From Salinicola halophyticus (GTDB lineage: Bacteria > Pseudomonadota > Gammaproteobacteria > Pseudomonadales > Halomonadaceae), in contig NZ_PZJN01000006.1 in assembly GCF_003206695.1 (NCBI RefSeq), positions 362,904-426,903 on the forward strand: 64,000 bases of DNA, given 5' to 3'. The translations under genes and the position numbers were made by a program. Below are positions 35,956-45,627 of this stretch, piece by piece; position 1 is the stretch's first letter; each line of letters opens with the position of its first letter. The notes beneath the pieces were generated by a model that worked only from the letters and a program-made list of their open reading frames with translations, was not told the origin of the DNA and made no database searches.

Positions 35956-36927
35956 TTACCACCAGTGCTTGCGCTTGAGCAGCCACATGACCCAGCCGCC
36001 GACCAGCGCGGTGATGGTCACGAAGATCACGAAGCCGTAGGGGCTATCGGCACCGGGAATGCCGCCGACGTTGATGCCCAGTAGCCCGGTCAGGAAACTC
36101 AGCGGCAGGAACACGGTGGTGACGATCGCCAGCATATACATGCGCTGGTTGAGCCGCTCGTTGTGTTCGCTGAAGAGCTGTTCCTGCAGAATCAGGGCCC
36201 GCTCCTGCATGGCATGGAAATCTTCCACGTAACGGGACAGCTGGTTGGCGCTCTCGCGAACCGACACCTTGGTATCTTCGTCCAGCCATTCGGAGCCCTG
36301 GGCAATCTGATCCAGACAGTCGCGTTGCGGGCCCATGAAACGTCTCAGCGTGATCAGCGAACGTCGCAGTCGCGAAAGATCGTCTGGGTCGACCTCCCGA
36401 TCGCTCAGTTGATCCTCTTCGAGCTCGCCCAGACGGTCGTCGAGTTGATGAGCGACGTCACCGACCTTGTCCACCAGGGTTTCGGTCAGCCATGCCAGCA
36501 GGTCCGGGATCGAGAGCGCACCGTCGCCGTTGTCGATGCGTTCACGCACGTCGCTGACCGATTTCAACGGCCGACGGCGCAGGGTGATCATCCGGTGAGG
36601 TGCGCACCAGATACGTAGCGAGATGAGATCTTCCGGTGCGGCACCGGGATTGAGGTTGATACCGCGCAGGGTGGTGACGGCGCCGTTGCGGAACTTGGCC
36701 ACGCGGGGGCGGGTATCCTCCTCGAGCAGCGCCTCGATCGGTGCTTCGTCGAGGCCGGCGATCTCCTCGAGGTAGGTGTGGACGTCCTCGTGACGAAAAT
36801 CCAGATGCATCCACAGCGGGCGCGTAGGATCGGCCCACGCCTCCCGCAGCTGGCGCACGCTGAGAAGTCTGCCGCCGCCCTGTCCATCCAGTTCATACGC
36901 GGCGACCAGTGCCGTTTCGCTCTCCAT
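35956..36927 (-). CDS. zntB: Zinc transporter ZntB (CorA-like)
   Basis: The 323-residue CorA-superfamily protein has a long cytoplasmic N-terminal funnel domain and two C-terminal transmembrane helices. The first helix ends in the GxN signature (GLLGINVGGIPG), and the protein ends in a basic LKRKHWW. The Gly-Ile-Asn in place of Gly-Met-Asn and the IPG loop fit ZntB rather than CorA. ZntB moves zinc across the inner membrane (efflux originally proposed; proton-coupled import also reported). GGGAGG precedes ATG 36927. Confidence 0.88.
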   Translation of the reverse strand: MESETALVAAYELDGQGGGRLLSVRQLREAWADPTRPLWMHLDFRHEDVHTYLEEIAGLDEAPIEALLEEDTRPRVAKFRNGAVTTLRGINLNPGAAPEDLISLRIWCAPHRMITLRRRPLKSVSDVRERIDNGDGALSIPDLLAWLTETLVDKVGDVAHQLDDRLGELEEDQLSDREVDPDDLSRLRRSLITLRRFMGPQRDCLDQIAQGSEWLDEDTKVSVRESANQLSRYVEDFHAMQERALILQEQLFSEHNERLNQRMYMLAIVTTVFLPLSFLTGLLGINVGGIPGADSPYGFVIFVTITALVGGWVMWLLKRKHWW

Positions 36928-37060
36928 CGTCAGCCTCCCTGCCGAACCGTCTTTCGACGCGATATGTCGCGAGTCTTTTCAAGGTGTTGACGATAGCACG
37001 TCAGTCGCGAGCCGCCAGCGACCGACACCGGAACCGGCCGCTTCGCAGGCCATGAATCAC

Positions 37061-37768
37061 TTATTCGTCGGCATTGGCGGCTGCGTCGTTGGTGGCGCTG
37101 TCGTTAGCGTTGCTGTCGTTAGCGGTACTTTCGTTAGGGGCGTTGTCGTTGGCCGGCGACGTCAGCAGCGGTTTCAGCTTGGGCCAGACGTTGTCGAGAA
37201 TGATCGGTTGGGCTTCGGCGGTGGGGTGAATGCCATCGCTTTGAAGCATGGTCTCCAGATCGACCCCCTCCAACAGAAAGGGCAGCAATGGCACTTCGTA
37301 CTCGTCGGCCAGCTGGGTAAAGACACCGCGGAACGCATCGCTATAGGCGGGGCCGTAGTTGGGCGGGACCTCGATGCCCAGCAGCAGGACCTTGGCGTCT
37401 TGCTGTTGGCTGCGTTCGATCATTTTCGCCAGGTTGACCTGCATCTGCTGCGGGGAGAGTCCGCGTAAACCATCGTTGCCGCCGAGCTCCAGCAGAACGA
37501 TGTCGGGATGATATTGTCGGAGCATATCGAGTAGCCGAGCCGAACCACCGGAAGTCGTTTCTCCGCTGATGCTGGCGTTGACGACGTCGTGCTCGTCCCC
37601 CAGTCGCTGTTTCAACAGATTGACCCAACCTTGTTGCGGGTCGATGCCGTAGGCTGCGCTCAGGCTGTCGCCCATGACCAGGATGGTATCGGCGCGGGCG
37701 GTGCCCGGGGTCAGCGAGAGCAGCGAAAGACCCAGCAATAGCGCGCCACCTGCACAGCGTCTCGCCAT
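37061..37768 (-). CDS. tesA: Arylesterase / multifunctional acyl-CoA thioesterase I, TesA type
   Basis: This is a periplasmic SGNH hydrolase (thioesterase I, protease I, lysophospholipase L1). After a Sec signal ending TARA it shows block I VMGDSLSAAYG with the nucleophile Ser, block III GGNDGLRGL and block V DGIHPTAEAQP with catalytic Asp and His. ATG 37768 is chosen; ATG 37816 would overlap the divergent ybbA start. The last 30 or so residues are a family-foreign Asn/Asp/Ala/Ser repeat encoded by a 15-bp array. Divergence from ybbA-ybbP is the same layout as in Escherichia coli. Confidence 0.9.
   Translation of the reverse strand: MARRCAGGALLLGLSLLSLTPGTARADTILVMGDSLSAAYGIDPQQGWVNLLKQRLGDEHDVVNASISGETTSGGSARLLDMLRQYHPDIVLLELGGNDGLRGLSPQQMQVNLAKMIERSQQQDAKVLLLGIEVPPNYGPAYSDAFRGVFTQLADEYEVPLLPFLLEGVDLETMLQSDGIHPTAEAQPIILDNVWPKLKPLLTSPANDNAPNESTANDSNANDSATNDAAANADE
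37077..37151 (-). repeat. In-frame 15-bp array encoding the TesA tail
   Basis: Five adjacent 15-mers (37077-37151) share the core TCGTTA or TCGTTG at their plus-strand ends. On the coding strand each gives a five-residue unit of the type xANDS. The period is a multiple of three, so the frame is kept. The repeat ends about 16 bp before the stop codon. Confidence 0.75.
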
Positions 37769-37814
37769 TCCGGCGACAGGCCATTTGATACCCAGTACAG
37801 GGAAACCACGCAAC

Positions 37815-38537
37815 ATGACTTACTCCTCTGACGAGCGGAAAACGCGGATTCTATACGCCAACGAACTCGGCAAACGGGTGATGAGCGGTGAACGAGAGCT
37901 GGTCATTCTCGAATCGTTGGCGTTGAACGTCGATCGCGGTGAGAGTGTCGCCATCGTGGGAAGTTCCGGTGCGGGCAAGTCCACGTTGCTGGGCCTGCTG
38001 GCGGGGCTGGATTCGCCCAGCTCGGGTGAACTCGAGATGTTCGGCCACTCGCTGAGCACCCTTGACGAGGATGGCCGCGCTGCGCTGCGTGCAGGCCGCG
38101 TCGGCTTCGTTTTTCAGAACTTCCAGCTATTACCCACTCTGACGGCAATCGAAAACGTTATGTTGCCGTTGGAACTGTCTCCTCGGCAAGACGTGGCGGT
38201 CAAAAGTCGCCAATGTCTGGAACGTGTCGGCCTGGGCGCCCGGCTGGACCACCTGCCGAAGCAGCTCTCCGGCGGTGAGCAGCAACGGGTGGCGGTGGCG
38301 CGAGCCTTCGTGACCGAGCCCGATCTGGTCTTCGCCGACGAGCCTACCGGCAATCTCGACGAGACCACCGGCAAGCGCATCATCGATCTGCTGTTCGATC
38401 TCAATCGCGAGTCCGGTACGACGCTGATTCTGGTGACGCACGACATGGCCCTTGCCAGACGTTGCGATCGCTGTCTGCAGCTCGAAGGCGGCAGGCTGCA
38501 GGCGGTCGAGCGTCAGCCGCATGGGGTCGAAGCATGA
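37815..38537 (+). CDS. ybbA: ABC transporter ATP-binding protein, YbbA/LolD type
   Basis: The 240-residue ATPase has Walker A GSSGAGKS, a Q-loop in FQNFQLLPTL, signature LSGGEQQRVAVARAF and Walker B LVFADEPTGNLDE, with H-loop THD. This is the MacB/LolD/FtsE group, which powers non-transport mechanochemical machines or lipoprotein release. It couples by ATGA overlap to the permease gene. In E. coli the tesA-neighbouring YbbA-YbbP pair has the same arrangement. AGGGAAA precedes the ATG. Confidence 0.92.
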   Translation: MTYSSDERKTRILYANELGKRVMSGERELVILESLALNVDRGESVAIVGSSGAGKSTLLGLLAGLDSPSSGELEMFGHSLSTLDEDGRAALRAGRVGFVFQNFQLLPTLTAIENVMLPLELSPRQDVAVKSRQCLERVGLGARLDHLPKQLSGGEQQRVAVARAFVTEPDLVFADEPTGNLDETTGKRIIDLLFDLNRESGTTLILVTHDMALARRCDRCLQLEGGRLQAVERQPHGVEA

Positions 38538-41071
38538 ATCTGATCGCACTGTCGCTGAAGGGGCTCCGGCGCGATCTGCGGGCGTCCGACGTACGCGCGC
38601 TGTTCGTGGCGTTGGCGCTGGCGGTGGCGGCGACCACCATGATCGGCTTCTTTCTCGACCGGCTCGACCGGGGGCTGACGCGGCAGGCGGGTCAGCTGCT
38701 GGGCGGCGATCTGGTGCTCGAACAGGGCCAGCCCTTTGACGACGGTTTGCGCCAGGAGCTGCGTCAGGCCGGCCTGACGTTGAGCGATCAGGTCGATCTG
38801 GTGTCGATGGTCAGTCAGGCAGATGCCTTCCAGCCGGCGGGGCTGAAAGTCGTCGATGACCACTATCCGCTCTACGGTCAGGTTCGCGTGGATCGTGGTG
38901 ACGGCATCGAGAAACTCGCTCATGGTCCGCCACCGGGCAGTGCCTGGATCGCGCCGCGACTGGCCCAGTTGCTGGATGCCAAGGTCGGGGACAGCGTCCA
39001 GGTCGGCTCTCTGGCGCTGACCATCACCGGACTGATCGATCGCGAGCCCGACCAGCAGGCCGGTTTCGCCGGTCTGACGCCGCGCATCATGCTCAATATC
39101 CAGGATCTCGATGCCACGGGTCTGATCAGGCCGGGGTCGCGCATCGAGTACGAACTGCTGGCCGCCGGCCCGCCGGCCGCCGTCGACAGTCTCGGCAGTC
39201 GTCTCGATACGCTGCGCGAGGCCGGCGTCGAGATTCGCGATGTGCGCGTGGACCGTCCCAGTCTCGGCCGCTCGCTGGACCGGGCCCAGAAATACCTGAG
39301 CCTGGCCGGGCTGGCAGCGGTGCTGCTGGCGGGTGTTGCCGTCGCCATGGCGACGCGCCGTTACGTCGATCGCCATCTGGATACGGCCGCGCTGCTGCGC
39401 TGTTTCGGCGCGTCGCAACGGCAGCTGGGTCAGCTGTTCGCCTGGCAGCTGGCTTGGCTGGGGCTGGCGGCGTCAGTGGTCGGCGCGCTGCTGGGACTCG
39501 CCGGTCAGGCGGTACTGCTGTCGTTGCTGACCCGCTTTCTGCCGCTGGAGTTGCCTGCCCCCGGCGGTATGCCGTGGCTGATGGGCGTGCTGACGGCACT
39601 GGCGGTGCTGGTGGGTTTTGCCGGCCCCACGCTGCTGAGGCTCAAGCGCGTCAGTGCGCTCAAGGTGCTGCGCCGCGAGCTCGACCCGATCCCGCCGTCC
39701 GGATGGCTGGTGGTGACGTTCGCCAGCCTCGTCTTCGGCGCGCTGCTGTGGCTCTATTCCGGCGATCCGATATTGGCAGCAGGCATTCTGCTGGGCGGCC
39801 TGGTGGCGCTGGTCGTGCTATGGGGTATCGGCCAGATGCTGATGAACCTGCTGCTGGCGGTGCTGGCTCGGCTGCCGCAAAGGAGCCAGAACGGCCGTGC
39901 CTGGCAACTGGGTGGCCGCCAGCTGGCGCGACGGCGTCAGGCAAGCCTCGGCCAGCTGCTGGCGTTCTCGGTCACCTTTGCCGCCATGGCGATCATCGCT
40001 CTGGTCCGGGGCGATCTGCTGACCACATGGCAGGCACAGCTGCCCACGGATACGCCCAATTACTTCGCGATCAACATCCAGCCGCAGGAGCGCGACGGCG
40101 TCGAGTCGTTGATCGACAGCGCCGCCGACAGCGGCAGCGGTCTCTATCCCATGGTTCGGGGCCGACTGACGGCCATCGATGGCAAGCCCCCGAAGCAGCA
40201 GGTGCCGGAAGATCACCAGACAGACGGCGCGCTGCGGCGTGACCTCAATCTCACCTGGCGCGCGGCGCTGCCCGAGGGCAACCGAATCACCGCCGGCGAG
40301 TGGTTCGGCGCCGATACCGATACTGACACCGGGTCCGAGGCGGCGAGCGACGGATCAGTGCCGATATCGGTCGAGGAGGAGCTGGCAGGGCGCCTCGGGC
40401 TTTCGCTGGGCGACGAGCTGACGTTCACCATCGGCAGCGACAGCGTCACCGGCCGAATCACCAGTTTGCGTCATCTCGACTGGGAGAGCTTTCAGCCCAA
40501 CTTCTTCATCATCTTTCCGCCAGGCGCCTTGGACGACTTCGGCCACAGCTATATCACCTCGTTCCATCTCGCCGAGGGCGACAACGACATGCTGGCCGAG
40601 ATGGTGCGGCAGTATCCCGGCGTGTCGGTGCTCAACGTCGAGGCGTTGCTGGAGCAGGTGCGCGGGATTCTCGGCCAGGTCACGCGAGCCATCGAATTCG
40701 TGCTCGGCTTCGTGCTGCTGGCGGGGGTCAGCGTGCTCTACGCCGCGCTCACCGCCAGCCGGCCGGCGCGGGCTCACGAGGGGGCGTTACTGCGGGTGTT
40801 CGGCGCCGGCAATCGCATCCTGGCGCGGATGCAGTGGGCCGAATTCGCGCTGCTCGGTTTCGCCAGCGGGCTGCTGGGCGCGGCACTGGCCGAGGCGGCC
40901 GCGCTGGGTATCTACGGCTGGCTGGGGCTTGCGCCTCGCATGCACTGGCTGATGTGGATCGTGATGCCGGTTCTGGGCGCGGCGGTCGTCGGTGGCATCG
41001 GGTTCGTGCTGTCGCGGGGCGCCCGACGACAGGCGCCGATGGAGAGTCTGCGATTGTTGGGAGAGACCTGA
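38534..41071 (+). CDS. ybbP: ABC transporter permease, YbbP type (FtsX/MacB superfamily)
   Basis: The 845-residue inner-membrane protein has an N-terminal helix, a large periplasmic domain, three or four helices around 255-380, a second periplasmic domain, and three C-terminal helices. The FtsX-type segments ALLRCFGASQRQLGQLF and ALLRVFGAGNRILARMQWAEF repeat in the two halves, showing internal duplication. ATG 38534 overlaps the ybbA stop. With TesA alongside, a role in lipid or envelope maintenance is plausible but unproven. Confidence 0.9.
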   Translation: MNLIALSLKGLRRDLRASDVRALFVALALAVAATTMIGFFLDRLDRGLTRQAGQLLGGDLVLEQGQPFDDGLRQELRQAGLTLSDQVDLVSMVSQADAFQPAGLKVVDDHYPLYGQVRVDRGDGIEKLAHGPPPGSAWIAPRLAQLLDAKVGDSVQVGSLALTITGLIDREPDQQAGFAGLTPRIMLNIQDLDATGLIRPGSRIEYELLAAGPPAAVDSLGSRLDTLREAGVEIRDVRVDRPSLGRSLDRAQKYLSLAGLAAVLLAGVAVAMATRRYVDRHLDTAALLRCFGASQRQLGQLFAWQLAWLGLAASVVGALLGLAGQAVLLSLLTRFLPLELPAPGGMPWLMGVLTALAVLVGFAGPTLLRLKRVSALKVLRRELDPIPPSGWLVVTFASLVFGALLWLYSGDPILAAGILLGGLVALVVLWGIGQMLMNLLLAVLARLPQRSQNGRAWQLGGRQLARRRQASLGQLLAFSVTFAAMAIIALVRGDLLTTWQAQLPTDTPNYFAINIQPQERDGVESLIDSAADSGSGLYPMVRGRLTAIDGKPPKQQVPEDHQTDGALRRDLNLTWRAALPEGNRITAGEWFGADTDTDTGSEAASDGSVPISVEEELAGRLGLSLGDELTFTIGSDSVTGRITSLRHLDWESFQPNFFIIFPPGALDDFGHSYITSFHLAEGDNDMLAEMVRQYPGVSVLNVEALLEQVRGILGQVTRAIEFVLGFVLLAGVSVLYAALTASRPARAHEGALLRVFGAGNRILARMQWAEFALLGFASGLLGAALAEAAALGIYGWLGLAPRMHWLMWIVMPVLGAAVVGGIGFVLSRGARRQAPMESLRLLGET

Positions 41072-41490
41072 AGAAGCGTTGAATAATTGTCTGCGCGAAC
41101 TCGGCGTCCCCGGAGAATCACTGTGTTGTGCGGTGCCGGGGCGCCGGTCCGATCGGAATCCTCACCTATACCCCATAGGCTCCGGTTCCTGTGCTCCGTA
41201 CGCCGTGTGCTTCATCCGCTCGCCGATTTATTCAGCACTTCTTTGATGATCGCGAACGAGAGCGAGAATCCCGTTCGTGTCGGCGGCGGGATAGCCAATG
41301 CCGCCCCGGAGTACGCTTTACCGACGCTAAAGCCGACGTGAGAAATTATGCGCCAGCGCATGACGGACTTTCATAGGAAAGGCCGTCAGCGCTGGGGTAT
41401 CATTGCCGCCCATCATTTGAGATCGAGCCACCGGATGCCGGACTTTCGCCGGTGGCAGTCGAACCATCCCCGAGCCGAGGATACCCGTCG
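41072..41490. other. Intergenic region upstream of glyA
   Basis: This 419-bp region holds the glyA promoter. Several overlapping short open frames lack motifs and ribosome sites and are not called. Close to the gene is an 8-bp inverted repeat (GCCACCGG with its complement, about 41426-41455), a possible leader hairpin. I see no glycine riboswitch core. A TATCAT hexamer near 41398 could be a -10 box but lacks a matching -35. Confidence 0.5.
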
Positions 41491-42753
41491 ATGTTCACCC
41501 GAGAGATGCAGGTTGCCGGATTCGATGACGCCCTCTGGGACGCGATGCAGCAGGAAGTCGCGCGCCAGGAAGCCCACATCGAGCTGATCGCCTCCGAGAA
41601 CTATGCCAGCCCGCGCGTGATGCAGGCCCAGGGCACGCAGCTGACCAACAAGTACGCGGAAGGCTACCCCGGCAAGCGCTACTACGGTGGCTGTGAGCAC
41701 GTCGACGTGGTCGAGCAGCTGGCGATCGATTATGCCAAGGAACTGTTCGGCGCTACCTACGCCAACGTCCAGCCGCACTCCGGCTCCCAGGCCAACGGCG
41801 CGGTATTCCAGGCGCTGGTCAAGCCGGGCGACACCGTGCTGGGCATGAGCCTGGATGCCGGCGGGCACCTGACCCACGGCGCCAAGCCGAGCTTCTCGGG
41901 CAAGCACTACAACGCGGTTCAGTACGGCATCGATGACAGCGGCCGGATCGATTACGCGGAAGTCGCCAAGCTGGCGCGCGAGCACCAGCCGAAGATGATC
42001 ATCGCCGGTTTCTCCGCCTACTCCCAGATCATCGACTGGGCCGAATTCCGCAAGATCGCCGACGAAGTGGGCGCCTATCTGCTGGTCGACATGGCGCATG
42101 TCGCCGGCCTGGTCGCGGCTGGCGTCTATCCCAGCCCGATGGCGCACGCGCACGTGGTCACCACGACCACCCACAAGACCCTGCGCGGCCCGCGAGGCGG
42201 CCTGATCCTGTCCGCCGAGAACGATGCCGACATCGAGAAGAAGCTGCAGTCGGCGGTCTTCCCGGGCGGTCAGGGCGGTCCGCTGATGCACGTCATCGCG
42301 GCCAAGGCGATCTGCTTCAAGGAGGCGATGGACCCCGAGTTCAAGACCTACCAGCAGCAGGTGGTCAAGAATGCCCAGGCAATGGCCGGCGTGTTCATCG
42401 AACGCGGCTACGAGGTCGTATCCGGCGGTACCGAAGATCATCTGTTCCTGCTGTCGCTGGTCAAGCAGGGCCTGACCGGCAAGGACGCCGACGCCGCGCT
42501 GGGTCGTGCTCACATCACCGTCAACAAGAACGCCGTGCCCGGCGACCCGCAGAGCCCGTTCGTGACCTCCGGCCTGCGGATCGGCACGCCGGCGGTGACC
42601 ACGCGCGGTTTCGGTGAGACCGAATGCCGCGATCTGGCCGGCTGGATCTGCGACATTCTCGATGCCATGCAGGCAGGAGACTCCAGTCAGGTGGAAGGCG
42701 AGGTCAAGGCCAACGTCGAGACCGTCTGCACGCGGCTGCCGGTCTATCGCTGA
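41491..42753 (+). CDS. glyA: Serine hydroxymethyltransferase
   Basis: GlyA interconverts serine and glycine with tetrahydrofolate, supplying one-carbon units. The 420-residue PLP enzyme shows [12 protein letters not shown]-type sequence ([12 protein letters not shown]), [18 protein letters not shown], and the PLP Lys in [18 protein letters not shown] 41491 follows GAGGAT and matches the usual MFTREM start; the longer frame from 41452 is not family-like. It ends in a strong hairpin. Confidence 0.97.
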   Translation: MFTREMQVAGFDDALWDAMQQEVARQEAHIELIASENYASPRVMQAQGTQLTNKYAEGYPGKRYYGGCEHVDVVEQLAIDYAKELFGATYANVQPHSGSQANGAVFQALVKPGDTVLGMSLDAGGHLTHGAKPSFSGKHYNAVQYGIDDSGRIDYAEVAKLAREHQPKMIIAGFSAYSQIIDWAEFRKIADEVGAYLLVDMAHVAGLVAAGVYPSPMAHAHVVTTTTHKTLRGPRGGLILSAENDADIEKKLQSAVFPGGQGGPLMHVIAAKAICFKEAMDPEFKTYQQQVVKNAQAMAGVFIERGYEVVSGGTEDHLFLLSLVKQGLTGKDADAALGRAHITVNKNAVPGDPQSPFVTSGLRIGTPAVTTRGFGETECRDLAGWICDILDAMQAGDSSQVEGEVKANVETVCTRLPVYR

Positions 42754-42819
42754 TTTATCGGACTTGCCGTTCGTCCTGAAAGCCGCCATTTTCTGAATAG
42801 GGAAAGTGGCGCTACCACG

Positions 42820-42851
42820 GCGCCCCTCCTGGCACTTGGCAGGAGGGGCGC
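42820..42851 (+). terminator. glyA 3' hairpin
   Basis: A perfect 12-bp GC-rich stem (GCGCCCCTCCTG and its complement) closes an 8-nt loop, 66 bp after the glyA stop. Only short T stretches follow, so termination may be partial. Confidence 0.7.
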
Positions 42852-42925
42852 AGTCGTTTCCGGCGTGTGAAAAGTCGGCTCTTTGACCATGGTCTAAAGG
42901 CAGCCGCCCGTAACTTGCTAGAAGC

Positions 42926-42938
42926 TATGTCGGACATA
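42926..42938. promoter_or_regulatory. 13-bp palindrome over the dgoR start, likely GntR-family operator
   Basis: TATGTC, a central G, then GACATA make a perfect palindrome at 42926-42938. It includes the ATG of the regulator gene (42927). GntR/FadR-family regulators bind short palindromes like this, and the position suits autorepression of the dgo operon. Confidence 0.5.
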
Positions 42939-43778
42939 AGCGTCAGTGAGTTGAACATCGCGATGCCCAGAGAATCGTCAGTGACCGATGCCGCCGGCGT
43001 CCCCCGCGGGGATATCGCCGAGACGCTTGCCGAAGCCGTGTTCAGCGGCCGCTACGCCATCGGCGATACCATTCCGCGGGAAGTCGACCTGTGCGAACGC
43101 TTCGGCGTCAGTCGCAGCACGGTCCGCAGTGCGCTGCAGAAGCTGGTCAACGCCGGCTTGCTGGTCCGGGTCTCAGGACAGGGCACGCGAGTCTGCGAGC
43201 TTTCCGCCTGGCATCTGCTCGATCCGCAGGTCAGCGCGTGGATGGCGCACTACGCCCAGCCAAACCCGCATCTGCAGCGTGAGGTTTTCGCCTTTCGCGT
43301 GGGGGTTGAACCTTTCGTGGCGAGTCTGGCCGCGACTCATGCCACCGCTTCGGACCTGCTCGCCATCGAGAACGCCTTCGAAGGCATGTTGCGCACGCTC
43401 GAATGCGAAGATCTTCACTGGCAGGGCCAGAGCTACAACGCCTACGACGTGGCGTTTCACGAGGCCATTTTCGCCGCCTCCCACAATCTGATCTGGGCGC
43501 AGATCAGCCACGTGCTCAAACCGGCCATCGCCCTGATCGTCGAGCGCTCCAACCAGAGTGCTACGCTGCATAGCGCCAAGGATCTCGATGACAGCATGGC
43601 GCGGCACCGCCGGGTCATGGAGGCGATCCGCCTGCGCCAGCCGCAGGAGGCCGCCGAGGCGGCGCTGTCGGTGCTCAAGCGTACCGGGCGGGACCTCGGG
43701 ATGGAGGACCTGGTCAAAAATCCGCCCGCGATCGTCATGCCGCTACCGATGACCGAACTTAATGAAGAGAACAGGTGA
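42927..43778 (+). CDS. dgoR: GntR/FadR family transcriptional regulator, probable DgoR
   Basis: The 283-residue regulator has an N-terminal winged-helix domain (FSGRYAIGDTIPREVDLCERFGVSRSTVRSALQKL) and a C-terminal all-helical FCD ligand domain with metal-site His residues in AFHEAIFAASHN and MARHRRVMEAI. It directly precedes dgoD, so it most likely represses the galactonate operon. The start is uncertain: ATG 42927 sits inside a palindrome and has only a weak ribosome site; ATG 42963 is the alternative. The symbol is assigned by context. Confidence 0.85.
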   Translation: MSDISVSELNIAMPRESSVTDAAGVPRGDIAETLAEAVFSGRYAIGDTIPREVDLCERFGVSRSTVRSALQKLVNAGLLVRVSGQGTRVCELSAWHLLDPQVSAWMAHYAQPNPHLQREVFAFRVGVEPFVASLAATHATASDLLAIENAFEGMLRTLECEDLHWQGQSYNAYDVAFHEAIFAASHNLIWAQISHVLKPAIALIVERSNQSATLHSAKDLDDSMARHRRVMEAIRLRQPQEAAEAALSVLKRTGRDLGMEDLVKNPPAIVMPLPMTELNEENR

Positions 43779-43781
43779 ACC

Positions 43782-44930
43782 ATGAAAATTACCCGCTTGA
43801 AGACCTGGCAGGTCCCGCCGCGCTGGCTGTTTCTGAAAATCGAGACCGACGAGGGCTGCTATGGCTGGGGCGAACCGGTGGTCGAAGGCCGCGCGGCTAC
43901 GGTCGAGGCCGCGGTACATGAGCTTGCCGACTACCTGATCGGCCAGGACCCACACCGTATCGAGCATCTGTGGAACATCATGTACCGCGCCGGTTTCTAT
44001 CGCGGCGGTCCGATCCTGATGAGTGCCATTGCCGGCATCGATCAGGCGCTGTGGGATCTCAAGGGGCGCGATCTGGGGGTGCCGGTGCATCAACTGCTGG
44101 GCGGTGCCTGTCGCGACAAGATGCGCATGTACGCCTGGACTGGCGGCGACAAGCCCAGCGACGTCGGCGCCGGGGCCAAGGCGCTGGTCGAGCGAGGCTT
44201 CACCGCTTTCAAGATGAACGGCACCGCCGAGATGGCGATCGTCGACTCTCACGCCAAGGTCGACGAAGCGGTGGCGCGTGTCGCCGAGGCCCGCGATGCG
44301 GTGGGTCCGGATGTCGGCATCGGCATCGATTTCCACGGTCGCGTGCATCGACCGATGGCCAAGGCGTTGCTGCGGGAACTCGAGCCGTATCACCCGATGT
44401 TCGTCGAAGAGCCGGTGCTGCCGGAGCATCTGCCGAGCCTCAAGCACATCGCCGGCGGCCTGGGTTATCCCATCGCCACCGGCGAGCGACTGCACACGCG
44501 TTATCAGTTCCGCGATCTGCTGGTCGAAGGGATGGTCGATATCGTCCAACCCGATCTGTCCCACTGCGGCGGTATCAGCGAGGGCATGAAGATCGCCACC
44601 TTGGCGTCGTGCTTCGACGTGGCGCTGGCACCGCACTGCCCGCTGGGGCCGTTGACGCTGGCCGCGTCGCTGCACGTCGATGCGGTTAATCACAACGCCT
44701 TCATCCAGGAGCAGAGCATGGGGATCCACTACAATCGGGACAATGACGTGCTCGATTATCTGGTGGACAAGAACGCGCTGGCGATCGAGGACGGTTTCTG
44801 TGCGATTCCCCAGGGGCCAGGGCTGGGCGTGGAGATCGACGAAGCGTTCGTCGAGGAGCGCTCCAAGGTCGGGCATCGCTGGCGCAATCCCGTCTGGACA
44901 CATGAGGATGGTTCAGTAGCCGAGTGGTGA
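43782..44930 (+). CDS. dgoD: D-galactonate dehydratase
   Basis: DgoD dehydrates D-galactonate to 2-dehydro-3-deoxy-D-galactonate, the first step of the De Ley-Doudoroff route. The 382-residue enolase-superfamily enzyme opens [20 protein letters not shown] and has the metal/catalytic set: Asp and His in [11 protein letters not shown], Glu in FVEEPV, Glu in ATGERLHTR, and His in [19 protein letters not shown] precedes its ATG, 3 bp after the dgoR stop. Confidence 0.95.
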   Translation: MKITRLKTWQVPPRWLFLKIETDEGCYGWGEPVVEGRAATVEAAVHELADYLIGQDPHRIEHLWNIMYRAGFYRGGPILMSAIAGIDQALWDLKGRDLGVPVHQLLGGACRDKMRMYAWTGGDKPSDVGAGAKALVERGFTAFKMNGTAEMAIVDSHAKVDEAVARVAEARDAVGPDVGIGIDFHGRVHRPMAKALLRELEPYHPMFVEEPVLPEHLPSLKHIAGGLGYPIATGERLHTRYQFRDLLVEGMVDIVQPDLSHCGGISEGMKIATLASCFDVALAPHCPLGPLTLAASLHVDAVNHNAFIQEQSMGIHYNRDNDVLDYLVDKNALAIEDGFCAIPQGPGLGVEIDEAFVEERSKVGHRWRNPVWTHEDGSVAEW

Positions 44931-44940
44931 GGAGAGAAAC

Positions 44941-45627
44941 ATGAACGAGACACGCAAATTCGCACTCGAGGCAGCGCTGCGCGAGCGGCCGCTGGTGGCC
45001 ATTCTGCGCGGTATCACCCCGCAAGAGATCGATGCGGTATTCGACGCGCTGGTGGCGGCGGGTTTCAAGCTGATCGAGATTCCGCTCAACTCACCAAGGG
45101 CCTGGGACAGCATCGCGGCCATCGCCAAGCGCTGCCCGGATGACGTGGTGATCGGCGCCGGCACGGTACTCGATCCGGCGCACGCCGAGCGCCTGGCGGG
45201 CCTCGATGCGCCGCTGTTGATCACGCCCAATACCGACCCGGAAGTGATTCGCGCCGGCGTCGAGCACGGTCTGGCGCCGATGATCGGCTGCATGACCCCG
45301 AGCGAGGCGCTGGCGGCGGCCAGAGCCGGCGCGACGGCGCTCAAGCTGTTCCCAGCGGCTCGCTTGGGCACCGGCTATTTTAAAGATATCAGCGCGATTC
45401 TGCCCAAGGGCTTGCCGGTGTTGGCGGTCGGCGGTATCGATCAGAGCAACATGAGCGAGTGGCATGCCCATGGCGTGGCTGGCTTCGGGTTCGGCAGCAA
45501 TCTCTACAAGCCCGGCCGGAAAGCCGAAGAGGTCGGCGAGATCGCGGCGCAACTGGTCGCCGAGTGGCGGCGGCTGACCGAAGTCGCCCATCAGGCGGAG
45601 CAGCTCGAACGCGAGGCCGATGCATGA
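44941..45627 (+). CDS. dgoA: 2-dehydro-3-deoxy-6-phosphogalactonate aldolase
   Basis: DgoA cleaves 2-dehydro-3-deoxy-6-phosphogalactonate to pyruvate and glyceraldehyde 3-phosphate. The 228-residue class I aldolase shows RPLVAILRGITP, the catalytic Glu in IEIPLNSP, and the Schiff-base Lys in TALKLFPAARLG, with GGID for phosphate binding. It starts 10 bp after dgoD and overlaps dgoK by 4 bp (ATGA). Confidence 0.94.
   Translation: MNETRKFALEAALRERPLVAILRGITPQEIDAVFDALVAAGFKLIEIPLNSPRAWDSIAAIAKRCPDDVVIGAGTVLDPAHAERLAGLDAPLLITPNTDPEVIRAGVEHGLAPMIGCMTPSEALAAARAGATALKLFPAARLGTGYFKDISAILPKGLPVLAVGGIDQSNMSEWHAHGVAGFGFGSNLYKPGRKAEEVGEIAAQLVAEWRRLTEVAHQAEQLEREADA

Noticed and set aside
41072-41490. 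Glycine or other riboswitch upstream of glyA
   Set aside because: No aptamer core is recognisable; only a small hairpin is seen.
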